A stretch of 41,612 nt of DNA. Source: Aliivibrio sp. S4MY1. GTDB lineage: Bacteria > Pseudomonadota > Gammaproteobacteria > Enterobacterales > Vibrionaceae. The position numbers and the translations under genes were made by a program. The notes under the pieces were generated by a model that saw nothing but the letters and a program-made list of their open reading frames with translations, had not been told where the DNA came from and made no database searches. Positions 9,769 through 17,703 of the stretch are shown here, in pieces (position 1 is the first letter of the stretch; the number at the start of each line of letters is the position of its first letter). The stretch is taken from the NCBI RefSeq assembly GCF_028765545.1, contig NZ_JARACP010000026.1, positions 1-41,612 of the forward strand, written 5' to 3'.

Positions 9769-12700
9769 GCTTCTACTCCTGTGCTAGTTTCAGCGGCTTT
9801 AGCTAACGCAAGTTTGCTTACTTTAGGTTTGTTGAAAATGTTCTTGTAAGGCGTTAAGTGGTACAGATACTTGAATAAATTGGCTGTACGGTTATTGCCA
9901 TCTGGTTGAGCCGCAATAACATTGAAGTTGTGTGCCCCCATCATTTTAAGTAATTTAGCTTGGTTTTCTGCCGTCAGCTTACCAATCTCATCGGTTGGGT
10001 AAGTTATTGATAGTCGACTGGCTCCACGTTGTTGCGTCAGTAGTGCTAAATACAACATGGATTGAATGAGCAAGTTCGTACCATTACTGGCCAAATCACG
10101 CATATCTTTATCTGTTTTGGCCGTTTTACGCTGGTTGTTCTCGATGACTTCAAATTTGATGTCAAACAGCTCAGTAGGCTTCTTAACTTTCTCGGCACTA
10201 ATATGGTACGTCAGTGTACTTAAAGCGTTGAAAAACTCTTTGGTTGGTAGCTCAGCCGATCCCGTTTTATCCCACTCTTCGTAAATCTCAGAGAAGTTAA
10301 TAATATCTTGCCAACCTTGTAGTTTGGAAAGTGAGCTCTCGACGTTAATGTCAATAGAACCAACCACCGAGAACGTATTATTGAGTTTTACTTGTTCAGA
10401 GATATTGCGACCAAGTTTCTTAATATCACGATCGAAGCCAAGTAGACGATGCTTGAAGTCAACGAGCATACGCCCCATGTTAACCGCGCTTTCAATTGTT
10501 ATACGAGTCACTTGAGGTATAATGTCATTCATGATTATTTCAAGAATATCTATTCGCTTAGAGTCACTAGCAACAATATCCTCTGTAATGGTGTTTCGGC
10601 TGCTTTCATTCCAGAAACGATACAGCTCCCCGTCACCAAGGTTGAGAGTGATAGTTTCCATTTGTTGTATATCTTTTTTACGTTGCTTAGTAAGTCTCTC
10701 TAACTCTGGGAATTTGCTCTCCACATCATTCAATAGTGAATTTAAATCACCGTTATAGTCGAGCTCTTCTTGGCTCCCTTCTTCGCCCTCAAACATCACG
10801 TAGTTAGTTAGGCGAGAGATTGCACTGTCAGCTCGCTGTTTGTGGTTTCTCAAGATAGAAAGCTTCTCATCAAACTCTTTTTGGGTTCGATGAGCTTTGG
10901 CTCTCAACTCTTTCAGTTTTGTTTCTAAAGATTTAACTTCTTGATGCACCGTTTCAAGTTCTTTGACCTTAGTATTGCGATCATCACGTCTCTTAGGATC
11001 ATCCACTTCATAAACAGCAAGCCATATCTCATATTCTTTGATCTTATGAGACTTCGCTTTTAAGTTTTTGATCTCATTATCAAGAAATTCAATTTCTTCT
11101 TTATAGCGTTGATAGATTTCACCGCTAATACCTTGCTCACTCAACCGCTGTTCATACTCCGTTTTGATGCGCTGCTTGTTCTCGCCTAACGTCAGAATAC
11201 TTTTTGCAAGTAGTTCGTCAATAGCTCCGATCGTAAGATCAAGTGATGATTCTACATTGCTAATTTGAGTAAGCCTGTCGTTGTTTAGCTCTAATTTTGC
11301 TTCTTCAAAACGTTCAAGCGCCACTGAGTCTTCTCGCTCAATCTGGGATATAGCTTTCTCAATCGATTTGATGCTTATATTTATTTTTTCGATTAAGCCC
11401 TCTTTTGCACGGGCAATCTCTATTTTCTTGTTTTTAAGGTTAACCTTAGTTTGTGATAGGTCACCCTCAGCGTTTCGCAGTTCATTGCGTAATCGTGATA
11501 ACTCAAGCGTTGACTGCTTAACAGCAAAATCATTTTTCAAAATTTGCTTATTGAAATCAGCCTCTGCGTCTTCAAGCTCAACGATACGGTCCATCAAGTG
11601 AGTCTGCTCTTCCACATCAGCTTTGTTGGTGACACTACAATCTGCTAGGTTACTCGTATCGATATATAAATCGTACATTGAACCTGAATCTTCAGTCATT
11701 GATGGTGTGAGTGTCGTGTCCATCAAAAGCTCATCGGTAAGAACACGACCAAGTGGAGAGTTTTGCCACCCCTGTCGATTAGCCTCCAGGAACGAGAACA
11801 AGGTTCCTGAATCTGGGTCTAATCGGTTACTGACTACCTTTAACCGGGCTTCAGCATCGCGCATATTTCGACGAGTGGCCTCTAATCTTTCGAGTAGCTT
11901 TTCACGTTTAATTTGTAAGTTGATTCCGTCCTTCTCACTCAAAGTTGTCGTGTGTTTTAACGTGTCTACTTGTTCTTGCAATCTGTCTTTCTCAGACTCC
12001 AACTGCTCTCTCTGCTCAATGAGAAGCTCATCAATATCTGGGTTCTTTAGTCGCTGCTTTTGAGTAGCGAGTTCAGCCCTATGCTCCATAAGAGCCTGAG
12101 ATTTATCCGCTGTAAAAATCGTATGGGTTTGGGTCAGTTCCTTTAACTGTGGCTGATATACATCGTCTATCTTGTCTTTTTTAACCTTGCACTCTTTCTC
12201 GGCATCAAGTTTTTGCTCTGTTAGGTCAGACTTTTCTTTATTGAACTTACTAACAAGGCTTTGTTTGTCTTTCTCATACTTTGCTTTGGCATCATTTACC
12301 TTAGTTTCAAGATCGGCGTAACTTTGTCTTTGTTGTGCCACCCAGTCTTCCATTTCTGGCAATTGCTTTAGCTTAACGGACAGTTCTGGGTAACCATTAT
12401 TTTCGTATGTTATAAGCTTGCTGTGATGTACTTCGATCTCAGAGTTAAGACTTGTGATTGAGCGTTGAAGTGCGCTCTTTCGAACCTCTTTATCGAGCTT
12501 TTTTTCATTAATCTCGCCAATCTGAATGCCACTAGTTTCAAGAAAATCTGAGCGCTCCAGTTCGGTTTTCTTAAGCGATCCCTCAAGGCTTTCAGACGCA
12601 TCACGAATGATTGTTAAGGCATTGGCGAGCTGAGTGGTTAGGTACGCGATCTGCTGATTATTCGCAATAGCTTCATTGAATGCGTCTTTTTTATCTAGGA

Positions 12701-13427
12701 AAGCTGTTAGACCGCTGTAGTCATCGCACCATTGTTCAATTCTGTTCGCATCCACACCAAACTCTAATGTACTATTCCCTTGCTCAAGGATATCCAGGAA
12801 AAGCGCCTTTGTGTCGGCCATGTTGAATTCACCCTGAATCAATGCGGCGGTGATTTTTTCGATATGACGGACATCATGACGACCAGAGCACAAAGAGTAG
12901 CTTAGGAACTGATTACTCAAATTCCCTGCATTAATATTTTGGATAATTTCGCGGTACTCTTTGACGCTAGTAATACGCGACTCGTAATCTAAGCCGTTAG
13001 CGCTCAGCTCCGCGGCCAGCTTTGTACAGCCGATAGCGTAAGGCTTTTCTTCGCTGTCTTGTTTAATGAGCACTGATTGCTCAAACTGACCTTTAACGAA
13101 AAGGTACACAATGCCACCTTTAGTACTAAGGTTTCGATAACAAATGACATGAGCAACTTGACCACGAGCAGTAATGTACTCGAAAACAATATAACTATTG
13201 TTGTGTGGTAAGTACCATTCTGCGAAGGGTTTATTAACATTCGATTTCCTGACGATCTGTGTGCCAGTCGCTCCATAAAAGAACGGAATGAGCCTTAATA
13301 ATGATGTTTTTCCTTCTCCGTTACCGCCAGTGATCTGAGTGGAAGCGTCAAAAGAATACTCAGAAAACATCTTGTTTTTCTGATAAGAATTTATTGCGAT
13401 AACTTTGGTCAATCCGGCATACATCAT
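9765..13427 (-). CDS. jetC: JetC-like SMC/MukB-type ATPase of a Wadjet-type system
   Basis: This SMC-family motor is expected to extrude DNA loops and present small circular DNA to JetD for cutting. The 1220 residues begin with an ABC head and Walker A motif (GGNGEGKT, residues 34-41). A very long coiled coil, rich in Glu, Lys, Leu and Gln, follows (about 260-1000), interrupted near 540-620 by a hinge-like segment. The C-terminal head has a signature-like stretch (DLASNGTNLLIQSMLYLALL) and the Walker B acidic pair Asp1146-Glu1147 in LSITYPTDEIGKL. It is the first gene of the operon, so the order is C-B-A-D. The start is a double ATG. All ATPase motifs are intact. Confidence 0.88.
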   Translation of the reverse strand: MMYAGLTKVIAINSYQKNKMFSEYSFDASTQITGGNGEGKTSLLRLIPFFYGATGTQIVRKSNVNKPFAEWYLPHNNSYIVFEYITARGQVAHVICYRNLSTKGGIVYLFVKGQFEQSVLIKQDSEEKPYAIGCTKLAAELSANGLDYESRITSVKEYREIIQNINAGNLSNQFLSYSLCSGRHDVRHIEKITAALIQGEFNMADTKALFLDILEQGNSTLEFGVDANRIEQWCDDYSGLTAFLDKKDAFNEAIANNQQIAYLTTQLANALTIIRDASESLEGSLKKTELERSDFLETSGIQIGEINEKKLDKEVRKSALQRSITSLNSEIEVHHSKLITYENNGYPELSVKLKQLPEMEDWVAQQRQSYADLETKVNDAKAKYEKDKQSLVSKFNKEKSDLTEQKLDAEKECKVKKDKIDDVYQPQLKELTQTHTIFTADKSQALMEHRAELATQKQRLKNPDIDELLIEQREQLESEKDRLQEQVDTLKHTTTLSEKDGINLQIKREKLLERLEATRRNMRDAEARLKVVSNRLDPDSGTLFSFLEANRQGWQNSPLGRVLTDELLMDTTLTPSMTEDSGSMYDLYIDTSNLADCSVTNKADVEEQTHLMDRIVELEDAEADFNKQILKNDFAVKQSTLELSRLRNELRNAEGDLSQTKVNLKNKKIEIARAKEGLIEKINISIKSIEKAISQIEREDSVALERFEEAKLELNNDRLTQISNVESSLDLTIGAIDELLAKSILTLGENKQRIKTEYEQRLSEQGISGEIYQRYKEEIEFLDNEIKNLKAKSHKIKEYEIWLAVYEVDDPKRRDDRNTKVKELETVHQEVKSLETKLKELRAKAHRTQKEFDEKLSILRNHKQRADSAISRLTNYVMFEGEEGSQEELDYNGDLNSLLNDVESKFPELERLTKQRKKDIQQMETITLNLGDGELYRFWNESSRNTITEDIVASDSKRIDILEIIMNDIIPQVTRITIESAVNMGRMLVDFKHRLLGFDRDIKKLGRNISEQVKLNNTFSVVGSIDINVESSLSKLQGWQDIINFSEIYEEWDKTGSAELPTKEFFNALSTLTYHISAEKVKKPTELFDIKFEVIENNQRKTAKTDKDMRDLASNGTNLLIQSMLYLALLTQQRGASRLSITYPTDEIGKLTAENQAKLLKMMGAHNFNVIAAQPDGNNRTANLFKYLYHLTPYKNIFNKPKVSKLALAKAAETSTGVEA

Positions 13428-13483
13428 CGTATCTATCTCGGGTTATGTTGTTTTTCTTGACTGAAAATCAACCAGTTTGAATT

Positions 13484-13515
13484 TATGGCAACTAAATCAG
13501 GTTGCAGCTGCCATA
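13484..13515. promoter_or_regulatory. Inverted repeat in the jetC-regulator promoter region
   Basis: The arms TATGGCA (13484-13490) and TGCCATA (13509-13515) flank a spacer that contains a second nested inverted repeat, GCAAC...GTTGC. It lies 57-90 bp upstream of jetC and overlaps a TATAAT-like sequence near 13513-13518. It is a plausible operator for the Jet operon, but no binding protein can be proven from sequence. Confidence 0.4.
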
Positions 13516-13594
13516 TAATTTATGCTCTCACAGAAATGGCTTCTGAATCTAATACGCCCTTCTCAATATCCACAATAAATATATGTACTTTTTG

Positions 13595-13606
13595 TATACA
13601 TGTATA
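13595..13606. promoter_or_regulatory. Perfect 12-bp palindrome before the WYL regulator
   Basis: TATACATGTATA is a perfect palindrome, embedded in further related GTAC and GTATA repeats (13583-13616). It lies 40 bp upstream of the preferred regulator start at 13646. WYL regulators of the BrxR/CapW kind repress their own and neighbouring defence promoters by binding palindromes in this position, so this is the best operator candidate. Its position also argues against the longer reading frame that would start at 13583. Confidence 0.5.
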
Positions 13607-13645
13607 TACTGTACACATCAACATGTAACATTTGTGAGCAGGAAC

Positions 13646-14497
13646 ATGATTCAAGTAGATATTAAGTGGGACCAACAAGTAAGATTTCGACTAATTGAAA
13701 TCGTCGCTCAATGGGAAGGTCGACTGACAACAAATCACCTTTGTGACGCTTTTCATATAGGCCGCCAACAGGCTTCTAGAGATATCAATAAGTACATTAG
13801 CCTTACAGGCCAAGATCAATTGATACTAGATAGGACAATTAAGGGTTACAGGCCAGCAGATAGCTTTAAGCCTCTATTTACTCAAGGTACTGCTCATGAA
13901 TACCTTATGATGCTTCATCAACAATATAATCAAGAAGAAACATTTGAATTCTTTAATTGGGGGGAAGCTCAATCGACAGTATTGAATGTTCCTGAAAGGG
14001 CTATATCACCAAAAATCGTTCGAAGTTTAATTGCTGCCGCAAGAGCTAATCTTCGCATCGATATTGATTACGTGTCTCTCTCTACACCTGAAGTTCGAGG
14101 ACGTATAATTGCTCCCCATAGCTTGGTTTATGATGGTATTAGATGGCATGTGAGAGCATTTTGTGAAGATAGAAGTAATTATCGCGACTTCGTATTAAGC
14201 CGTTTTAGGAACGAACCGGACTTAATGGATAAATCACCAAATACGCGAGAATATGATGATGATTGGAATAACCAAGTTAAGTTAACGATTATACCTAATC
14301 CCTACTTATCTGAAAAACAACAATGCATCGTTGCTGACGATTATGCTATGGAAAATAAAGAGTTAGAAATCACAACTCGTAAAGCTTTAGTACATTATTA
14401 CTTACGCCGAATGGGAACAACACAAGACGAAGGGTTACTAAAAAAAGAACCGGAAGTTCATCAATTAACCGCACGTTTCGACACAAACAGTTTTTAG
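13646..14497 (+). CDS. WYL-domain transcriptional regulator divergent from the Jet operon
   Basis: This is a likely DNA-binding repressor that controls the neighbouring defence genes. From the preferred ATG at 13646 (after GAGCAGGAAC) the protein has 283 residues. An N-terminal winged helix-turn-helix spans about 10-75 (LTTNHLCDAFHIGRQQASRDINKYI). A WYL domain spans about 125-205 (RIDIDYVSLSTPEVRGRIIAPHSLVYDGIRWHVRAFC, then YRDFVLSRF), and a WCX-type C-terminal extension follows. This is the BrxR/CapW architecture known from BREX, CBASS and other defence islands. An upstream in-frame ATG at 13583 would run through the palindromic operator and is less likely. The ligand is unknown. It is probably monocistronic. 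Confidence 0.85.
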   Translation: MIQVDIKWDQQVRFRLIEIVAQWEGRLTTNHLCDAFHIGRQQASRDINKYISLTGQDQLILDRTIKGYRPADSFKPLFTQGTAHEYLMMLHQQYNQEETFEFFNWGEAQSTVLNVPERAISPKIVRSLIAAARANLRIDIDYVSLSTPEVRGRIIAPHSLVYDGIRWHVRAFCEDRSNYRDFVLSRFRNEPDLMDKSPNTREYDDDWNNQVKLTIIPNPYLSEKQQCIVADDYAMENKELEITTRKALVHYYLRRMGTTQDEGLLKKEPEVHQLTARFDTNSF

Positions 14498-14510
14498 TTA
14501 TTTAAATTGC

Positions 14511-14565
14511 TGAAGTAACACCAAAAATATGTGAGTGATAAAAGGTTACTTACGGTGTTACTTCA
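14511..14565. repeat. Long-armed inverted repeat after the WYL regulator
   Basis: The arms TGAAGTAACACC (14511-14522) and GGTGTTACTTCA (14554-14565) are perfect 12-bp complements around a 31-nt loop. It begins 14 bp after the regulator stop and could act as its terminator, but no T tract follows, so an operator or transposon-end relic is also possible. Confidence 0.45.
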
Positions 14566-14611
14566 AATAATAGATTTCACAAAGCAGAAATATGAAAATA
14601 ATAACTAACTA

Positions 14612-14650
<39 letters not shown>

Positions 14651-14674
14651 ATAAATAAATTACAGACAAAAAAT

Positions 14675-14693
14675 AGCCCGCACTAGGTGGGTT
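14675..14693 (-). terminator. Intrinsic terminator after the elbB relic
   Basis: On the minus strand, AACCCAC-CTAGT-GCGGGCT forms a seven-pair stem that includes two G-U pairs, followed by ATTTTTTG. It overlaps the stop codon of the 28-codon elbB relic, so it is a surviving gene end from an earlier arrangement. Confidence 0.55.
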
Positions 14694-14778
14694 ATTTCGT
14701 ATAATGTGGTGCCGCCTCATGAATCTCCGCCCCATCAAACACGCTATAACCAGATAAAATTACCACAATTTTTTCCAT
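14692..14778 (-). pseudogene. elbB: Relic of elbB (N-terminal fragment only)
   Basis: A 28-codon reading frame starts MEKIVVILSGYSVFDGAEIHEA and ends APHYTK. The first 22 residues match the start of ElbB (YhbL/SCRP-27A, a class I amidotransferase-like glyoxalase of about 217 residues), whose E. coli form begins MKKIGVILSGCGVYDGSEIHEA as I recall it. The rest of the gene is missing and the last six residues do not look like ElbB. The conserved Cys of the SGCG motif is Tyr here. The fragment still has a start codon and a terminator. It is most likely a deletion scar at the junction between the defence island and the arsenosugar-like cluster; an intact elbB is presumably elsewhere. Confidence 0.65.
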
Positions 14779-14894
14779 TTCCAATTAAGTATAGTTATAA
14801 CAATTATTTTCACTATTCCATCACACAATAGTGAACATTAAGTATCAAATATTGATAGGAAATCTAACTCGCTCAAGCATTCATTATTATCTTG

Positions 14895-14927
14895 CAAATA
14901 TAAACTAAACAGTTTAGTTTATATTTG
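14895..14927. promoter_or_regulatory. 33-bp perfect palindrome, operator candidate before the VOC gene
   Basis: Two 16-bp arms are exact complements around a central A. The core AACTAAAC-A-GTTTAGTT is shared with the palindrome at 16213-16235. It lies 62 bp upstream of the gene at 14990. The odd-length symmetric form suits a TetR-type dimer, but no regulator gene of that kind is in the window. Confidence 0.75.
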
Positions 14928-14989
14928 ATGTGAATTCATTTTTACTAAATGAGACCATCATCTTACTCATGAAAAAATAAGGATATTTA

Positions 14990-15394
14990 ATGAAAGGATT
15001 AACCAGTGGGATCCACCATGTTGGGTTGTCAGTATCAAAGCTAGAAGAAAGTGTACAATTTTTTACTGAACTATTAGGATGGAAAGAAGTAAAAAGAGAT
15101 ATGAATTACCCTGCAATATTTGTCAGCGATGGTTCTATTATGCTGACACTCTGGTCAGTAAAGTCTGATAGTTCAATCAAGTTTGATAGAAAAAATAATG
15201 TTGGACTCCATCATTTAGCGCTATCAGTCGAAAGTGAAGATATGCTCATTACAATTTATAAACGATTATTAAATGCGGGGACATTAATTGAATTCTCACC
15301 TGAACCTCTTCAAATAGGTCCTAGTACACATATGATGTGTTATGACCCAAGTGGAATTCGAATTGAATTTATCTGGACATGTCATCAGTCATAA
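14990..15394 (+). CDS. VOC-superfamily (glyoxalase/dioxygenase fold) protein
   Basis: This is a small cytoplasmic metalloprotein of 134 residues with paired beta-alpha-beta-beta-beta modules. The first module is GIHHVGLSVSKLEESVQFFTELLGW and the second is VGLHHLALSVESEDMLITIYKRLLNAG. Likely metal ligands are His9 or His10, His74 or His75 and Glu126 (in IRIEFIW). This fold includes glyoxalase I, fosfomycin resistance proteins and ArsI, the C-As bond lyase. The vicinal Cys residues expected for ArsI substrate binding are absent, so an ArsI call is not supported. AAGGA precedes the ATG. It follows the 33-bp palindrome and begins a two-gene unit with the outer membrane protein. Its substrate is unknown. 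Confidence 0.8.
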   Translation: MKGLTSGIHHVGLSVSKLEESVQFFTELLGWKEVKRDMNYPAIFVSDGSIMLTLWSVKSDSSIKFDRKNNVGLHHLALSVESEDMLITIYKRLLNAGTLIEFSPEPLQIGPSTHMMCYDPSGIRIEFIWTCHQS

Positions 15395-15445
15395 CAGCAC
15401 ATGTTAATCAGTTATCCATTATTTATATTGGTTTAATAAAAGAAT

Positions 15446-16174
15446 ATGAATCAAAAAATATTATTTATTTTTTCTATTATATACACATCATTCACTTCAA
15501 CCCAAGCTCAAGCTCAAGCTCAATACCATAATTTTGGTTTTCTTGGATTTAGTAGTGTGTACGGACAATCGGCTTTTTCTGCTCCTAATGAGCAAAATTT
15601 AAGCGTTGAACCAAGTCTATTTTACAATAGTAAAAACGGTTTTATTGATGGCAGCTTAGCTAACATCGCCTTACTTCCCTACCTTGGTTTAACTGGCCAA
15701 TGGCGATTTTCAGAACATTCAGATGTCATGCCATTAGGTATAAATGACCGCAATGAAAATGGCGAGTTAGGGATCTCTATTGGTACAGTTGGTGCCCGCT
15801 TAACCTATTTACATGATGTGACTAATATACATAGAGGTTACGAAATACAGCTTCATTTAGGCCGTACATTGAATATACCAATTGAAAATTTCACTTTAAC
15901 ACCATACTTAGAAATTGATTATCGAGATAAAAATTTATCTCAACATCTCTACTCTATAACTTACCAAGAAGCACTAAATTCAACTTTAACTGAATTTAGT
16001 GCCAACAGCACCTGGGTATATCAAACTGGTATTATTGGTATCTACTCGTTTACACCAACCTGGTTAGTCTTAACAAAATTGGAACTAGAGCACCATGATT
16101 CTGATAGCCCCTTAATTCAACGTGATTTAGGTTGGTCATTTAGCTTAGGTATTGTCTATAAATTTACTGATTAA
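15446..16174 (+). CDS. MipA/OmpV-family outer membrane protein
   Basis: The predicted protein of 242 residues has a signal peptide (MNQKILFIFSIIYTSFTSTQAQA) and a beta-barrel-like remainder with alternating hydrophobic and polar residues. It ends in an aromatic-rich strand (FSLGIVYKFTD). The pattern of a final Y-x-F strand preceded by a DSPL...R loop, and a Tyr-rich middle (SITYQEALNST), fits the MipA/OmpV scaffold family. A short run of Gln-Ala repeats at the signal-peptide end comes from four copies of AGCTCA. It follows the VOC gene by about 50 bp and precedes the second palindrome. It may form a pore or sensor at the surface, but the cargo is unknown. Confidence 0.65.
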   Translation: MNQKILFIFSIIYTSFTSTQAQAQAQYHNFGFLGFSSVYGQSAFSAPNEQNLSVEPSLFYNSKNGFIDGSLANIALLPYLGLTGQWRFSEHSDVMPLGINDRNENGELGISIGTVGARLTYLHDVTNIHRGYEIQLHLGRTLNIPIENFTLTPYLEIDYRDKNLSQHLYSITYQEALNSTLTEFSANSTWVYQTGIIGIYSFTPTWLVLTKLELEHHDSDSPLIQRDLGWSFSLGIVYKFTD

Positions 16175-16212
16175 CTATCGTCAAATTATAGAACACTAAA
16201 TTTAAACAACAA

Positions 16213-16235
16213 ATGAACTAAACGGTTTAGTTCAT
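16213..16235. promoter_or_regulatory. 23-bp perfect palindrome, operator candidate for the arsS operon
   Basis: The arms ATGAACTAAAC and GTTTAGTTCAT are exact complements around a central G. The inner 17 positions match the 14895-14927 palindrome except for the central base. It ends 52 bp before the ATG at 16288, the same kind of spacing as the first copy, so one regulator probably controls both units. Confidence 0.78.
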
Positions 16236-16287
16236 GTCTGAAGTTTTAAGAAACATTCTGAAAGACGAAAATAAGGACACTCAATAC

Positions 16288-16704
16288 ATGATTCATTCTG
16301 ATACTTTAAATTTAACTCGAAGATTAGCTATTAGTTTATTAACTTTACGCATAACTATTGCCTTAGTTTTTACAGTTTGGGCCATTGATAAAGTCGTAGC
16401 TCCAGAACATGCATTAAGTGTGTTCTCAAACTTTTATGGTCTGAGCTTATCAACAGATATATCTATTTTAATGGGGATCAGTCAGCTTATATTTATTGCC
16501 ATTTTTCTTTTAGGCATATGGAAAAATATCACTTATTTAATCATATTTATCTTCCATATGGGCTCTACATTTTCATCATATTTGAAATATTTTGACCCTC
16601 TTAATAATTTATTGTTTTTTACCGCATGGCCAATGCTTGCTGCTTGTTTGACTCTCTATATATTAAGAGATTATGACATATGGACCTTTAAGATAAAAAA
16701 ATAA
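16288..16704 (+). CDS. DoxX-like four-helix membrane protein
   Basis: From the preferred ATG at 16288 (AAGGA ten bases upstream) the protein has 138 residues. Four hydrophobic helices lie at about 16-34, 58-76, 80-98 and 105-124. The general form (LRITIALVFTVWAIDKVVAPEHALSVFSNFYGL at the N terminus) resembles DoxX/DoxD-type inner membrane proteins. A longer frame begins at 16234 but would start inside the palindromic operator, so it is rejected. It is the first gene of a run of seven co-directional genes through the MtnK-like kinase. DoxX-like proteins recur near ArsS-type genes, but the role is unknown. Confidence 0.7.
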   Translation: MIHSDTLNLTRRLAISLLTLRITIALVFTVWAIDKVVAPEHALSVFSNFYGLSLSTDISILMGISQLIFIAIFLLGIWKNITYLIIFIFHMGSTFSSYLKYFDPLNNLLFFTAWPMLAACLTLYILRDYDIWTFKIKK

Positions 16705-16746
16705 CTTCACCCTATTATTTATAATATATATTACATAAGGTTTTTT

Positions 16747-17703
16747 ATGAATTTTATCTTACCAAATGATTTACAAAAATTTAATTTTCCACAAATCGCA
16801 AGAAAAGGACTAGATACTTTACAAGTAAATTTAGGTTATAAGTGCAATATGACTTGTCGTCATTGTCATGTAGATGCAGGTCCAAATAGAAAAGAAATGA
16901 TGTCTCGTAAGAACATCGATCTTATATTACCTGTAATTAAGCATCATAATATTAAGACGCTTGATTTAACTGGTGGTGCTCCTGAATTACATGAAGATTT
17001 TCGGTATCTAGTTAAAGAAGCATTTAAAGCCGATATTCATATCATTGATCGATGTAATCTCACTATCTTATATGAAGAAAATCAAGAAGATCTTGCAGAG
17101 TTCCTGGCTCAACATAATGTGGAAATAATTGCATCTTTACCATGTTATTCAATAAATAATGTCGATAAGCAAAGAGGAAAAGGCACATTTAATAAGAGTA
17201 TCGAAGCATTAAAAAAACTTAATTCTCTAGGTTATGGACATCACAACTCTCCGCTTAAGCTTAATCTTGTTTTTAATCCTCAAGGAACTAATTTACCTCC
17301 TTCACAATTACAACTAGAACAAGATTATAAAAAAGAACTTTTTGAATTATTCTCTATTTCTTTTAATGAGTTATACACAATAACAAATGTACCAATAAAA
17401 AGGTTTGGTTATCAATTAAAGTCAAAAGGTCAATTTACCTCTTACTTGAATTTACTTATAAACAACTTTAATAAAGCAAACTTAGAAAATCTGATGTGCC
17501 GAACAACCATTAGTGTAGATTGGCAAGGTTATTTATATGATTGCGATTTCAATCAACAACTTAATATGAACTTAGGTAAAAATACTCAAGCGCATTTAAC
17601 ATCATTAATAAATTTACCAATGGAAAACTACCCTATCTGTGTAGCAGATCATTGCTTTGCTTGTACTGCAGGACAAGGAAGCAGTTGTGGCGGAGCATTA
17701 TGA
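16747..17703 (+). CDS. arsS: ArsS-type radical SAM protein (arsenosugar/arsenical nucleoside synthesis)
   Basis: This predicted radical S-adenosylmethionine enzyme has 318 residues. The cluster-binding motif C33-x3-C37-x2-C40 (CNMTCRHC) lies near the N terminus, followed by LDLTGGAPEL. The family's C-terminal Cys-rich domain is present: MCRTTISVDWQGYLYDCDF, then C298, C303, C306 and C314 near the end (CFACTAGQGSSCGG). Characterised ArsS joins the 5'-deoxyadenosyl group of SAM to dimethylarsenite. The family was first described as rSAM/selenodomain, and some members carry selenocysteine at the tail; here all positions are ordinary Cys codons. The ATG follows AAGG. The stop overlaps the next start (ATGA). 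No arsM lies in the window, so the arsenical substrate is an inference from the family. Confidence 0.85.
   Translation: MNFILPNDLQKFNFPQIARKGLDTLQVNLGYKCNMTCRHCHVDAGPNRKEMMSRKNIDLILPVIKHHNIKTLDLTGGAPELHEDFRYLVKEAFKADIHIIDRCNLTILYEENQEDLAEFLAQHNVEIIASLPCYSINNVDKQRGKGTFNKSIEALKKLNSLGYGHHNSPLKLNLVFNPQGTNLPPSQLQLEQDYKKELFELFSISFNELYTITNVPIKRFGYQLKSKGQFTSYLNLLINNFNKANLENLMCRTTISVDWQGYLYDCDFNQQLNMNLGKNTQAHLTSLINLPMENYPICVADHCFACTAGQGSSCGGAL

Noticed and set aside
1234-12063. Plus-strand open frames opposite hsdR, hsdS, hsdM and the Jet genes
   Set aside because: They lie wholly opposite well-supported genes, lack ribosome binding sites and have low-complexity Ser- or Leu-rich translations typical of antisense frames.
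14990-15394. The VOC protein as ArsI (C-As lyase)
   Set aside because: The fold and location fit, but the paired Cys residues that bind the arsenical in ArsI are absent.
16234-16287. A longer N terminus for the DoxX-like protein
   Set aside because: The upstream ATG overlaps the last bases of the palindromic operator and has no ribosome binding site; the ATG at 16288 has AAGGA.
17600-17703. Selenocysteine in the ArsS tail
   Set aside because: The family sometimes uses it, but every Cys-rich position here is TGT or TGC, and the only TGA is the true stop overlapping the next start.
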